DNA of 64,000 bases from Musa acuminata AAA Group (GCF_036884655.1 NC_088348.1:25122501-25186500); one strand, 5' to 3'. Numbered from the stretch's first letter, positions 21,305 through 34,600 are shown. Numbers and translations are program-made. Notes: generated from the sequence alone by a model not told the origin.

Positions 21305-21970
21305 TCAGTGCTTGGAGGTGCAGCTGCTGGCCAACAGCACCCCGGCGGGCGGCGCACCCACGACGATGTTGCAGTGGCGCCGCGTCCGGAACGTGTAGTG
21401 CAACCAGCCGCCAATATCGGACCGCGTCCGGAACGAGGCCACCACCTTCATTGCATGCCTGTTCCCGATCTCCCCCGCACGCCAGGCCTCCGCCGCGTCG
21501 GCCGGCAGCGCCACACTGCTCGACACCATGCGCACGTAGCGCAGCACCGCCTCCCTCCTCCGCTCGCGGAACGGCCCCAGGCCCTGCGTCGCGATCAGGA
21601 CGCTGCGGAAGTACAGGTCCAGCTGCACCTGGCCGAATCTCAAGTCCACCTTCTGGTTGGGGTTGGAGAAGTTGGCGAGGACGGAGAGGTCGGCGTTGAG
21701 GAGGCCGCCGCCGTCGAGGATGGCGCCGTTGAGGTTGGCGCTGGAGATCTCGAGTTGGGGGCCCTTGGGCCTGACGACGAGGTACACGATGAGGATGGCG
21801 AGGCCGGCGAGGATGATAGCGACCCACAGCAGCGTGCAGCATGCGCCTACGAGCCAAAAGGCTGGGTGCGTCGGTTGCGGCCGGGTGAGGAACTCGGAAG
21901 GCCGATGAACCCGAGGCACCCGCCGTTCCTGTTGGTGATGCGAGTGGTTTGCTTGGTTTCCGCCATGCAT
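21305..21970 (-). CDS. NDR1/HIN1-like protein, LEA_2 domain, membrane anchored
   Basis: A single-exon gene of 221 residues. The N-terminal 38 residues are hydrophilic, with many His and Arg and a Pro-rich end, and are predicted to lie in the cytosol. One transmembrane helix follows (about 39-66, FWLVGACCTLLWVAIILAGL). The rest is the LEA_2/NHL beta-sandwich: ISSANLNG, LSVLANFSNPNQKVDLRFGQ and the FRSVLIATQGLGPF block. NDR1/HIN1-like proteins sit in the plasma membrane and take part in pathogen and stress responses; which member this is cannot be told. The chosen ATG at 21970 puts the anchor where the family has it; another ATG in a different frame just inside gives unrelated sequence. A weak TATATGAA lies at 22042-22049 on the minus strand, and a G13 run lies just upstream of the start. 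Confidence 0.85.
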   Translation of the reverse strand: MHGGNQANHSHHQQERRVPRVHRPSEFLTRPQPTHPAFWLVGACCTLLWVAIILAGLAILIVYLVVRPKGPQLEISSANLNGAILDGGGLLNADLSVLANFSNPNQKVDLRFGQVQLDLYFRSVLIATQGLGPFRERRREAVLRYVRMVSSSVALPADAAEAWRAGEIGNRHAMKVVASFRTRSDIGGWLHYTFRTRRHCNIVVGAPPAGVLLASSCTSKH

Positions 21971-22070
21971 GGTGGGGGGGGGGGGGTGGGTGAAGACTGA
22001 GCAGTAGTCGAGGAGGGAGGAAGGAGAAGAAGATTGCTGGTTTCATATAGGAGGTGGAAAGGGAAAGCAA

Positions 22071-23418
22071 TTATGGTGGGGGGGAAGGAGGCAAGGAATC
22101 CAAATGGTGCACAAGCAATGCAATGCTGAATCATGCAAGTAATGAATACCATTCTGCTACCAAGAACTCTACTCGGTGGAGATGCCTAATCTATGGATAT
22201 TGACGGAGGGCGCATCAGATACAGTTCGTCCATCCTGGAACCGATGCAGTTCTTAGCACCCATCGAGTTCACTTCAGTGCTCTGCATTTTCGTTTCGTTA
22301 ATCTACACAGAACGATGAGATGAATGAGGAGGAGGAGTGCTGACCGTCGATGGATAATCATCGGTTCAAATTGGGAATCGAACCGATCTAATCAAAATCA
22401 AAACTGAAATTGACTAATGGTTCTACTATAATCGAACCGAGACTCTCCACCCCTCGAATTAGAATCGAAACTCATGGTTCCAATTCGGATCGAACGAAAT
22501 AGTCACGTGATCGATTAGTGGAATGTTATTATGGAAAAATAATAATAATAATAATAAAATATATAAAGACACATTTTCATTTTTATTATTCTGTCACCAA
22601 ATGAATCTGTCTACTGCTCACTAATTGCAACTAATAATCTCTCTGGTGTTTTCCGATTGTAATATGGCAAGCGCAAGTTCAGTGCCTCCGAGTTCAATAA
22701 AGAAGAATTTAGATTGTTCCACTATTTGTGCCAACCCAATAATATCAACATTTCAACATAGAGAAAGAAGAAGATATGGTAACAAAAACAATCGAGTATC
22801 CACTTCAATAATATAAGAAATTCTGATGGTCTATTTTAGGTCATTTACAACTATTGCTCTTAAAATTTTTAAATTTAAAGAAGAAGGACACTGAGAAAAA
22901 AGAAAAAAAAATTCCTACTCAAGAAGGTCTTGACAAAATATTTTATTTTGGGTAAATTTACAACTATTGCTCTTAAAATTAACAAAATACAGCTCACCAT
23001 TCTTAAATGTTTTATTTTTCTATCGAAAAAGGAATTAGCAATATTTGTTTCCACTGGATAATTTTTTTTTTATTTTGCTGAAAAATTAAGTTATGTTAAT
23101 TATTCTCAAAATGTTTTAAATCATGTTATAAAACATGTTCATAAGACCACTCTCACATGCACTACTGACAAATTTATTTTATTTCTATTTATAGTGATAT
23201 TTAGAGTAATCATCTACATCACAATTATATATCATTGGGTTGACAAGGATTAGACTACTTAAGAAAGAGTAATTATCTTTAGAGTTTTTGATGAAAGACA
23301 TACTATCGATAATATTTTTAAAATAATAAAAAAGCTAGTTTGAAGAAATATAGTATGATTTTTAATTTTTTTAATAAAACATATTAAAATACTACATATA
23401 TTCTTGAGTTAGGAACAA
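22071..23418. other. Intergenic DNA, AT-rich
   Basis: Promoter side of the LEA_2 gene followed by AT-rich sequence up to the LTR array. There are small AAT repeats near 22540. I recognise no gene or element. Confidence 0.5.
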
Positions 23419-23423
23419 GTTTA

Positions 23424-24678
23424 TATTAGGATCATGTCAGCACTAAGAGAGGAGATGAATTCATGCTTTCGTAAAAACGATGGTTTGAAAATTTTCGTTC
23501 GATGAAAAATTGATATTGAAAAAGAGTTTAACTTGAAAGCGTATTCATGAGCATAGTAAGAGTAGTAAATCAGTTTGCAATATATGAATAAAAAGCAAAA
23601 CAAAAATGTAAACTAAGTTTTATAGTGGTTCGGTCATCGTGATCTACGTCCACTCTCAATTCCTCCTCTGTTGAGGCCACCGACATCTACTAACGATCTT
23701 CTTTTAACGGACGAAGATCAACTACTCTTTTACACCATTTTTCTCCTTTTCACAGGTTTAGGAGAGAATCTTTACAACCACTCACCGCTCTCTTAAACTT
23801 CACTTAACATAGAGTTAAAGAGGAGTTCTCACAATGTTACAATAGCATTTTCTTTCTTTTTTACTCTCTGTTCTTGTATTAACCAAGTAGGGATAGTGAG
23901 GTTTTTATAGGCCCTAAATGGATTCAAATTTCTAGCTAAAAATTTAAATCTCTAGGATTTCAAGATACTAGCGGTACCACCACTAGTACTGGGCAGTACC
24001 ACCACCTATCAGTTCTGACATTAGGCAGTACCACCGCCCAATCTAGCGATACTACCGCATAACACACTAACACTGTGCGGTACCACCGCCTGACACAGTC
24101 TAGGAGACTGTGTTTGGATGGTACTATCACTTAGTATGGACAGTACTACCGCTAGACCCTACTACAAGACACTGAATGAGCCAAACAATAAGCCCAATTC
24201 AGCCCTGATTCAGGCTCAATTGACCTCTAATTGAGTTCGCATCATTTCATCCCAATATCAACTCAATTAGACCTAAACAAACTCTATCTAGACAAATTAT
24301 TACAAAGCATGAATCATATGTTGTTCGGCATGTCATTGGTTCTTTCGACGCTTCTTCGATCCTTCAGTGCATTGTCTTATTCGACGTATTACCCAATCGA
24401 CATGTTGACTCCCGCAACTTTCGATCTCCTTGGTATAATATCCGATCATTCGGCCCGATGCCTGAACTCATGGCACGAAGTCCTTCTACCGGTATGTCGA
24501 TTGATCCTCTGGCCCAACATCCAATCTCTTGACATGTTCAACTCCGGCTTAACATCCGATTCCTCCTACTTCAATCAATTTGCATCTCTTTGATCAAAGC
24601 TAATCTTGTGTCACTCAAAACGTAGAGTAGATCATAAACTTATTAATTGATTTTATCATCAAAATCCGAGATTCAACA
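23424..24678 (-). repeat. LTR 1 of the array (3'-most on the element strand)
   Basis: Starts TATTAGGATCATGTC and ends GATTCAACA, followed by a pyrimidine tract that is the complement of the polypurine tract. Contains degenerate copies of the GGCGGTACCACCGCC stem-loop at about 23965-24150. Confidence 0.88.
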
Positions 24679-25364
24679 ATCTCCCCTTTTTTGATAATAA
24701 TAATAACGAAGTTTAAACTAAACTTCACCTATCAATATGACATAATTTCAATCATAAATTATATATAATAGATCATATTATTACTTACGTCATAAGTTCA
24801 AGTATTGCATCCAAACCATCATACATAATAAACTTTTAATTTATCATGCATGATCATCATCATACTTTCTCCCCTTTTGTCATCAACAAAAATAAAAAGT
24901 GAAACTACCAATTTTTGAAACATATAAGTTCTGCTTCAATATAGAACATGCAAGCTTAGCAAATTTTAGAGATATGTTAGATTTACTTCTCTTTTTAGAT
25001 GTGTAAGATAGTAATTTTTGCCTCTCGTTGAAGTATGCAAGCTAGCAATTCTTGCTTTCTTTTGTAATATGCAAGTTTGCAAGTTTTGCTTCTTGAGATG
25101 GGCAAGATAATACTTTTGCTTAAGATTGTAAGATAGCAATTTTTTTCCTTTTGTAATGTATAAGTTTGCAAGTTTTGCATCTTGAGCTAGCAATTCTTTT
25201 TACTATTGTCAAAAAGAGGAATATAATAGTATATATTTTTTTTAATTTTTTAATCATAACAAATATTAATAATAACGATAAGTTTATATAAATATTTCAA
25301 TCATAAAAAATGAAAGATCAAGTCACGAATACTAAAAGATCATGATTCATTTTTGACAAATCTC

Positions 25365-25880
25365 CTCTTTAGTAAATAACAAAAAGAAATATTAAAAGAT
25401 TAAATAGTCAATGATTTTCAAAAGCAATCTTATGCTATAAATTTTGAGAAATCAAGAGAAAATTTCAAATAAACATTCTCTTTACTAAAATGAAGGAATC
25501 ATAGTGAACGATATTAATTTATTTAAAAATCTTAAGTTATAGTTATCACGATTATGGTTTGTTTGCATAATTCTCCTCTTTAGTAAAAGAAGGAATCATA
25601 AATTCTCCGAGAAGAAATCAAAAGAGAATTTATGATTCATTGGATAATTCTCCTCTTTAGTAAATGTCAAAAAGAAATATAGAAAAACAAAAAAGAGATC
25701 TTGATTCATATAAGATATCTCAAGTTAAGAAAACAAGAGAAATCAAAAGAGAAACCATAATTCATTTAGATAATTCTCCTCTTTAGTAAATAATAAAAAG
25801 AAATATAGAAAAATAAAAAAAGAGATCTTGATTCACATAAGATATCTCAAGTTAAGAAATCAAGAGAAGGTTCATGATTC
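25365..25880. repeat. Degenerate tandem repeats in the spacer of interior 1
   Basis: The motif TTCTCCTCTTTAGTAAA recurs at about 25365, 25571, 25647 and 25775; the last two copies sit in a repeat of about 125 bp that also contains agatcttgattca and tatctcaagttaag. Related copies are in interior 2 near 29742, 29951 and 30056. On the element strand the motif is purine-rich (ACTAAAGAGGAGAA). Confidence 0.75.
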
Positions 25881-26559
25881 GATTGAAAAAATTTTATTTA
25901 TATTCAAATCATCAAATCATCAAAATTATTTTCATAGTCCAAGAGATTCATAAAATAATATAAATTGATTCATCAATCTCTTTTCGAAAACTTAATAAGA
26001 TAGGGATTGAGAAATTTTTAAGAAAAATATATTCATTTTTTTATTTTAATTTCAGCGATTGATTTCATACAAGCATATCCTTGTTTTCTATGCCAAATCA
26101 ATGCATCATTGATTAAAACAGAAAATCATAAAAAAAATCATCAAGATCAATAAACCATAAATTATAAAAATCATCATGATCAAAAGTATAACACATAATT
26201 TCAAAACATAAGATTTCAAATCATCATTACTTTAAATCCTTGTGCATATTATAAAATCATTAGATACCAAACCTTTTACCATTTTCATTACATCATTACA
26301 TCATTAAAACATCAAGCATAATTTCATTGAACATAAAAAATCATTAATTAAAATCATTTTGCTACTAATAGTTCTAATTATAATGATCTTTCTTTTATTG
26401 TTTTGGCTAACGAGTTTTGTGAAGTGTTTTGGATCTCCGGTCATAAGCCTTGGGCATCCATTATCAAAATTTTATTTTTACTCCTAGCTTTCGATTGTAG
26501 AGATGTCTACAAGAAATGTAGGTTTCCTTTAGGTACCCATTTGAATTTGGGTCTCTCAT

Positions 26560-27843
26560 GGTTAAATCTATCTATCTTGATTTTTGGCATATGGTCATTT
26601 ATGGAATCCATACTAATTTATGCAAGTCATACTTCCTGAATAGATATTTATATGCAAAGTGTCCACACCGAAAACATAAATTACATTTGTTTTCAAGGGA
26701 AACATATAATGTGGGTCTTTTAACAAATAAAGTCGGTTTTTATTGAGTATTGTTACTTACAAAATTGATTCCTATTTTTCTATGTACTTGATCCTTATCG
26801 GTAAGAATCATTTTTAATTATTTGCTACCAATTTTAATTTTTTCTAACATTTGTTTTAGTAATACATTTTCATTCTTAACTAAGTCTAACTCTTCACATT
26901 TAGTGCAAGGAGCTAACATACTATCATCATGCTCATTTCTTAATTTATCAAATTCACTAACAAGAGAAGCATGCTTCTTTTTTAACAACTTATATTTTTT
27001 ACCAATTAGCTTATATTCATCAAATAAATCATGAAAAACATTTAGTATCTCATCGTAAGGTAAAGACACTTCAGTTGAGTTGTTTACCTCATGTTTGTAA
27101 TTTGTATGACATAGATAAGCCACGAGTCAGCTAAAAGAACTTCACTGGCCATTCAATTTATTGGTATCTTCTGATATGTAGATGGTATAGGCTTCTTAAT
27201 ATTCTTGCTTGAATCTGGAAAGCTACATACCATATTCTTTTTATTCTGCTATAATTTTTTCTATCAGACATTGACCTATAATTTAGAATTAGTCTTTTTC
27301 ATTAACTTTTTAAATTTATTTGTCAAAAGTTCTATGTCATCATCACTTGAGCTTTCGCTCGAGTGGTCTTCTATTATTCGAAGTATCAAATCCTTCCTGT
27401 TCTTTAGAAGGTTGTTCTCATGTATATGTCTTACAAGTCATTTCATAGGTCATCAAAGACCCGATAAGTTCTTCGAGCAAAAAATTATTTAGGTCCTTTG
27501 CCTCTTATATTGTAATTACTTTAAAATCTTAATTTTTAGAAAGATATCGTAAAACATTATTAACAAGTTCAAGATTCGAAAAATATTTATCAAGAGCTTT
27601 TAAACTATTAACAACATTCGTAAAACAAGTGTATATGTTAACAATAGTTTCGCTTGGCTTCATTCGAAACACCTCAAAATCATGCATCAAAAGATTTATT
27701 TTAGAATCTTTTACACTATTCGTGCCTTCATGAGTTACTTCTAGTGTGTGCCAAATCTTATGTGTAGTTTTACATAAAGAAATACTATTAAACTTATTTT
27801 TATTCAAAGAACAAAATAAAGTGTTCATAGCTCTGGCATTCAA
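26560..27843 (-). pseudogene. gag remnant of interior 1
   Basis: Two open segments are left. The first (27843-27529) has the UBN2-type gag block: KTTHKIWHTLEVTHEGT, a following DSKINLLMHDFEVFRMKPSET and FSNLELVNNVLRYL. The second (27123-26818) is a coiled-coil-like stretch rich in Lys, Leu and Glu. Downstream a zinc-knuckle-like piece CNLCFRCGHF reads at about 26650-26690. The frames between are broken. Equivalent but more decayed sequence lies in interior 2 at about 30700-31990. Confidence 0.8.
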
Positions 27844-28080
27844 AGAAAAAATTTTCTTCTTTAAACATTCCGTTCGTTCATTGGATTATAAGAATTTTAA
27901 AAATTAATTTCAATAATATTCCATAAATGAAAATATAAAGAAAGTAAGAAATCTCTTATTCGAGTTTTTCAATACGTGTAGTTCGTCCCATTAAACATAG
28001 AAGGATGAACGATAGAGTGACCCTCTTGAAAGCCAAGAAAAGCCATCTCTCTTGAGTGTTAAACCAAATAGAGAGAAATA

Positions 28081-28094
28081 TGGCTCTGATACCA
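28081..28094 (-). other. Primer-binding site, interior 1
   Basis: tggctctgatacca on the + strand, complement of the initiator tRNA-Met 3' end, two bases from LTR 2. Confidence 0.88.
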
Positions 28095-28096
28095 AC

Positions 28097-29179
28097 TGTT
28101 AGGATCATGTCGGCACTAAGAGAGGAGGGGGGGGGGGATCGGGGGGCGTAAATTAATGCTTTCGTGAAAACAACGGTTTAAAAATTTTCATTCAATGAAA
28201 ATCAATATTGAAAAAGAGTTTAACTTGAAAGTATATTCATAAGCATAGTGAGAGTCGTAAGTAAGTAAATCAATTTACAATATGAGAATAAAAAGCATAA
28301 CAGAAATGTAAACCGAGTTTTATAGTGGTTCGGTCGTCGTGACCTGCATCCACTCCCGATTCCTCCTTTGTTAAAGCCACCAGTATCCACTAACGTTCTT
28401 CTTACAATAGTGTTTTCTTTCCTTTTTGCTCTTAGTTCTTATATTAATTAAGTAGGGATGAGTGGGGTTTTTATAGGTCCTAAATAGATTCAAAATTGGA
28501 GCCAAAAATTTGAATCCTCGGGATTTTGGGGTATTAGCCGTACCACCGCCAGTATTGGTGGTACCACATCCTACTAGTTCTGACACTGGGCGGTACCACC
28601 GTCCAGTTTGCAGTACTACCGCCTAACACACTGACACTAGGCAATACCACTGCCTAGTCTGAGCAGTACCACCGCTAGACCCTACTACAGGACACTGAAT
28701 GGACCGAACAATAGCCTAATTTAGGCTCGATTTAGACATTGTTTCACCCCAATACTGACTCAATTAGACCTAAATTAACTTAATCTAGACAAATTATTAC
28801 AAAGCACGAATCATATGTTGTCCAACATGTCATTGGTTCTTCGGCGCTTTGTCCGATCCTTCGGTGCATCGTCCGTCCTCTTTGGCGCATTGCCCAATCG
28901 ACATGTTGACTCCCGCAACTTTCAATCTCCTTGGCGTAATATCCGATCCTGCAACTCGATGACCGAACTCATGACACGAAGTCCATCTGCCGGTATGACG
29001 ACCGATCCTCCGGCCCGATGTCCAAACTCTTGATATGTTCAACTCCGACCCATCATCTAATTCCTCCTGTTTTAATCAATTTGTCTCTCCTTGATCGAAG
29101 TTAGTCTTGTGTCACTCAAAACGTAGATTAGATCACAAACTCATCAATTGATTTCATCATCAAAATTCAAAATTTAATA
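28097..29179 (-). repeat. LTR 2 of the array (shared middle LTR)
   Basis: Starts TGTTAGGATCATGTC right beside a primer-binding complement, and ends before another pyrimidine tract, so it serves as 5' LTR for one interior and 3' LTR for the other. It has a long G run near 28129. Confidence 0.88.
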
Positions 29180-32100
29180 ATCTCTACTTTTTTTTATGAT
29201 AACAATCAATTGATCATGGAGTTTAAACTAAAATCCTCCTATCAATATGACATAATTTCAATTATGAATTATATGCAATACATCATATTATTACTTACAT
29301 TATAAGTTCAAATATTGCAACCAAACCATCATACATAATAAAATTTTATTTTACCCTACATGATTATTATCATACCTTCTCCCCCTTTATCATCAACAAA
29401 AAGGAGAAGTGCAACCAGCAATTTTTGAAACATTCAGGTTCTACTTCATTATAGAATATGCAAGCTTAGTAAGTTTTAGAGATATGCTAGCTTTGCTTCT
29501 CTTTTGATATGTGCAAGATAGTAATTTTTGAATCTTGCTGAAGTGTACAAGCTAGCAATTCTTTCTCCCCCTTTGTTATTGTAAAAATAGGAATACAATG
29601 ATACAATTTTTTTCTTTTTACATCAATTTTCTAATCATAATAAATATTAATAACAATAATAAATTTGCATCAATATTTCAATCCTCAAAAATGAAAAATC
29701 AAATCATGAATACTAAAAGATGATGAGTCATTTTTGACAAATCTCCTCTTTAGTAAATAACAAAAAGAAATCTTAGGAGATTAAATAGTCAATGATCTTC
29801 AAAAGTAATCTTATGTTATAAATTTCAAAAAATCAAAAGAAAATTTTGAATAAACATTTTCTTTAATAAAACAAAGGAATCATAATGAATGATATTGATT
29901 TATATAAAAAATCAAGTTATAGTTATCAAGATCATGATTTGTTTGCATAATTCTTCTCTTCAGTAAAAGAAAGAATCTAAAAATATCTTGATTCATAAAA
30001 AAAATTCAAGTTATGATTCCAAGAAATCAAAAGAGAAACCATGATTCATTTGGATAATTCTTCTCTTTAGTAAATGACAAAAAGAAATATAGGAGAACAA
30101 AGAAGAGATCTTAATTCACATAAGATATCTCAAGTTAAGAAATCAAGAGAATGTTCATGATTCATTAGAAAAATCTCATTTAGATTTAAATCATTAAATC
30201 ATCAAAATTATTTTCGTAGTCCAAGAGATTACAAATAGATTCATCAAGAAAAATGCATTCCATATTTTTATTTTTATTTTAGCGATTGATTTCATACAAG
30301 CATATCTTTGTTTTCTATGCCAAATCAATACATCATTGATTAAAACAAAAAATCATAAAAAAAATCATCAACATAAATAAACCATAAATCACAAAAATCA
30401 TCATGATCAAAAGTGTAACACATAATTTCAAAACATAAGATTTCAAATTATCATTACTTCAAATCCTCATGCATATTATAAATCTTTAATTAAAATCATT
30501 TTGTTACTAATAGTTCTAATTATAATAATCTTTCATTTATTGTTTTGGCTAGTGAGCTTTGTGAAGTATTTTAGATCTCCGGTTATAAGTTTTGAGCATT
30601 CACTATCAAAATTTTCTTTTTGCTTCTAGCTTTCGATTGTAGGGATGTCTACAAGAAATGTGGGCTTCTTTTAAGTACTCATTTGACTTTGGGTCCCTCA
30701 TAGTTAGATTTATCTATCTTGATTTTTGGCATAGGGTCATTTATGGTTCTTTTATGAATCCATACTAATTTATGTAAGCCATACTTCTTGAATGAACATT
30801 TATATGCAAAGTGTCTACACTTATCACACAAATTACATTTGTTTTCAAGGGAAACATATAATGCGGGTCCTTTAACAAATAAAGTCAGTTTTTATTGAGT
30901 GTTGCTACTCACAAAATTGATTCCTACTTTTCTATATATATGACCCTTATTGGCAAGAATCATGTTTAATGATTCACTACTAATTTTAAATTTTTTTAAC
31001 ATTTTTTTTAGTAATATATTTTCATTCTTAACTAAGTTAACTCTTTACATTTAGTACAAGGAGCTAACTCTTTACATTTAATGATTCATCATGCTAATTT
31101 CTTAATTTATCAAATTCACTAATAAGAGAAACATGCTCCTTTTTTAGCAACTTATATTTTTTACCAACTAGCTTACATTCATCAAATAAATCATGGAAAG
31201 CATTTAGTAACTCATCGTAAGGTAAAGGCATTTTAGTTGATTACCTTAATGTCGAGCGTCGTTAAGGCGTAGTTTGCCACCTCACCTTTGTTGGTTTGCT
31301 CATCATCTTTGGATGTACTCGATTCGTTGTATGTCGGCTTAAATGCTTTCGTTTTCTTTAGCAGCTTCTTTAATTTATATCAAGTTGTTGTGTCATTTTT
31401 AAGTTCATTTTTAGAATTAGCCTTTTTCATGAATTTTTTAAGTTTATTTATCAAAAGTTCTATGTCATCGTCACTTGAGCTTTCGCTTGAGTGGTTTTCT
31501 ATTGTTCGAAGTGTCACATCCTTCCTATTCTTTGGAAGATTATGCTAATGTTCATCAAGTTCATTATGTGTCTTGCACGTTATTTCATAGATCATCAAAG
31601 ACCCAATAAGTTCTTCAAGCGGAAAGTTATTTAGGTTACTTGCCTCTTGTATTACAATTACATTCGAATCTGAATTTTTAGAAAAAAGATTGTAAAACTT
31701 TATTAACAAGTTTAAGATTCAAAAAATATTTGTCAAGAGCTTTTAAATTATTGACGACATCCATAAAATGGGTGTATATGTCAACAATAGTTTCACTTGA
31801 CTTCATTCAAAATACCTCAAAATCATGCATCAAAAGATTTATTTTAGACTTTTTTACTCTATTCGTGCTTTTATGAGTTACTTTTAGTGTATATCAAATC
31901 TCATATGTAGTTTCGTAAAAAGAAATACTATTAAACTTATTTTTATTCAAAGAACAAAAGAGAGCATTCATAGCTCTAACATTCAAAGAAAAATTTTCTT
32001 CTCCAAATCATTTCATTCATTTATTGGATTATAAGTCTTTTGAAAATCATTTTCGATGATATTCCATAAATTGAAATCTAAAAAAAGCAAGAAAACTCTC

Positions 32101-32223
32101 ATTCAAGTTGTCTAATACGTGTAATCCGTCTCATTAAACATAGGAGGATGAATGATAGAGTAACCCTTTTAAAAGCTGGGAAAAGCCATCTCTCTTGGGT
32201 ATTAAACCAAATTGAGAAAAACA

Positions 32224-32237
32224 TGGCTCTGATACTA
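32224..32237 (-). other. Primer-binding site, interior 2
   Basis: tggctctgatacta on the + strand, one change from the standard site, two bases from LTR 3. Confidence 0.82.
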
Positions 32238-32239
32238 AC

Positions 32240-33382
32240 TATTACCACTGAAAGGGGGAGTGAATTAGTGCTTTCGTGAAAACGACGGTTTGAAAATTTT
32301 TATTCGATGAAAAATGATATTGGAAAAGAGCTTAACTCGAAAGTGCATTCGTTAACGAAGTGAGAGTAGTAAGCAAGTAAATCAGTTTGTAATATGAGAA
32401 TAAAAAGTAGAATAGAAATGTAAACCGAGTTTTATAGTGGTTCGGTCGTCATGACCTACATCCACTCTCGATTCCTCCTTGAAGCCACCAACATCTATTA
32501 ATGATCTTCTTTCAACAAGTGAAGATCAACTACCATTTTACACCCATTTTTCTCTTTTTCACAGGTTTAGGAGATAACCTTTACAATCACTCATCTCTTT
32601 CTTAAACTTCACCCAACACTTTGAGCTTGAGATGAGTTCTCATAATATTACAATAGCGTTTTCTTTCTTTTTTGCTCTCATTTCTTGTATTAACTGAGTA
32701 GGGATGAGTGAGGTTTTTATAGGCCCCAAATAGATTCAAATTTGGAGCCAAAGATTTGAATCATCGGAATTTCAGGGTACTAGCGGTACCACCGCTAGTA
32801 CCGGGCAATACCACCACCTATCAGTTCTGACACTGGGTGGTACCACCACCTGACACAGTCTTGAAGATTGTGTCTAGGTGATACCACCACCAGACCGACA
32901 TTGAATGGGCCAAACAATATACCCAATTCAGCCCTAATTAAAGCTCAATTGGCCCCTAATTGAGATGTCATTATTTTACCCCAATACCGACTTAATTAGA
33001 CCTAAACTAACTCGATCTAGACAAATTATTAGAAAGCATGAATCATATGTTATTCGACATGTCATTGGTTCTTCCAGCGCTTCGTCCGATCCTTTGGTAT
33101 ATTACTCAATCGGCATGTTAACTCTCGCAACTTTCAATCTCTTTGGTGCAATGTTCGATCATTCGACCTGATGCCTAAACTTATGGCACGAAGTCCTTCT
33201 ACTGGTATGTTGATCGATCTTCCAACTCGATGTCCAATATCATGATATGTTCAACTCCGGCCCTATGTTTAATTCCTCCTACTTCAATCAATTTGTCTCT
33301 CCTTGATCGCAGCTAGTCCTGCATCACTCATTAGATCATAAACTCATCAATTGATTTCATTATTAAAATCCAAGATTCAACC
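32240..33382 (-). repeat. LTR 3 of the array
   Basis: Begins TATTACCACTG after the primer-binding complement, with a short deletion of the usual first bases, then runs parallel to LTRs 1 and 2 and ends GATTCAACC directly before GTTTA. Confidence 0.85.
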
Positions 33383-33387
33383 GTTTA

Positions 33388-34600
33388 CCAACCAATTTTT
33401 TATGGTATATTTTTACATACTATATGTACATGCAATGTTTTAATCAATCAATTTCAATTTTGTGGATTAATCGAAAAGTAATGAGTTGATAAGATTTATA
33501 TATTAAATGGTAGAATACCTAAAAGATTTGTAATGGATATTCCAACTTTATATAATTTAACATATGAATTTCTTCCAAATTATTATGTACTTTTGTTGTA
33601 AATAAAGTAAGGCAAGTCAATTTAGATTCTTATCATTAGAATATTTGTTAAAAATTATGTGTTTTAAAAGTTTTAACGATGCTACTTGTGTTTATTATCC
33701 TGCACCTCATTTATTTTTAATTAAATGTATTAATGCTATTGATCATTAGAAAAAATTGAAAATGCTAATAAGTTGAAGTCATTAGGGCAATGAAAATTGA
33801 TTTAATTATTTTAATAATATTTCATCTATTTGTCTTATTGCTTTTGTTTTCAATGCTCGTCGTCCATTAGATGATTTGTATGATTATTTGGGTACTTATT
33901 ATGATGTCTACATTTAGATACTGATATTAGTGAGAAAAATAAGAAAAATTAAAAAAAAGGGTCATTGAATTATATGACTATTATAATACCATTTATAATA
34001 AGCAAATTACCCCAACATGACTAGAGGAAAGAAATGTAGGAGATCATCATGCTCCAACTTCAAGTTTGATACTTATTTATCAGTTCTTTTCATTTTGGTA
34101 ATAATATTACCGTTTTATATTTTTCAAATCTTCAATGTGGGCGTGTCATTCAATTACCTTTTTTTTTAATTTTATCAATCATTGTAAACTAAATTTTAGT
34201 AATTATAATGCCAATAGTTGCTATGAAGCAAATTTGGTACTAAGGGATGTATCTTGGATTAGACGAGTATAACTTTAGAGTCAATGAAGGTCCAAATATA
34301 TATTAATAATTTGACTAATAGCGAGAAGGTCTTGAAGATTTATTTGATACATAAATCAAAAAAACAATCAAGAGATTAACGATTATTGAAGTGAAGAATT
34401 ATTTAATTTATGTCATTATGAGTATATAAATATGTAACATTTGATGAAAATTTTAAAATTAAAATTAAATATTAATAACAATAAATTAATTAAATTAGAT
34501 TTTAAAAAATAATTTAATTCAAATCGAAATCACATGGAATCGCCTTAATTTCTGATAGGGAACATGTTGGTGACCAATCACCATCCGACATTTATTGCCA
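33388..34600. other. AT-rich intergenic DNA after the LTR array
   Basis: No gene or element recognised. It is strongly AT-rich, with only short open frames. Confidence 0.5.

Larger units (their letters stand above)
23424..33382 (-). mobile_element. Three-LTR, two-interior non-autonomous copia-like array
   Basis: Order on the + strand: LTR 23424-24678, interior 24679-28096, LTR 28097-29179, interior 29180-32239, LTR 32240-33382, all in the same (minus) orientation. Each interior has a polypurine-type sequence at its left border and a tRNA-Met primer-binding complement at its right border (28081-28094 and 32224-32237). The whole block is flanked by GTTTA at 23419-23423 and at 33383-33387, the 5-bp duplication expected of a single integration. 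Both interiors carry only gag-like remnants and AT-rich spacer; no protease, integrase or RT was found. A minor difference at the extreme termini (TA start, CC end) is mutational decay. The family also occurs at 45920-51757 and 60928-62304. Confidence 0.88.

Noticed and set aside
21275..22000. 241-codon plus-strand and 275-codon minus-strand frames over the LEA_2 gene
   Set aside because: Shadows in other frames; only the 21305-21970 frame has the transmembrane segment and LEA_2 blocks.
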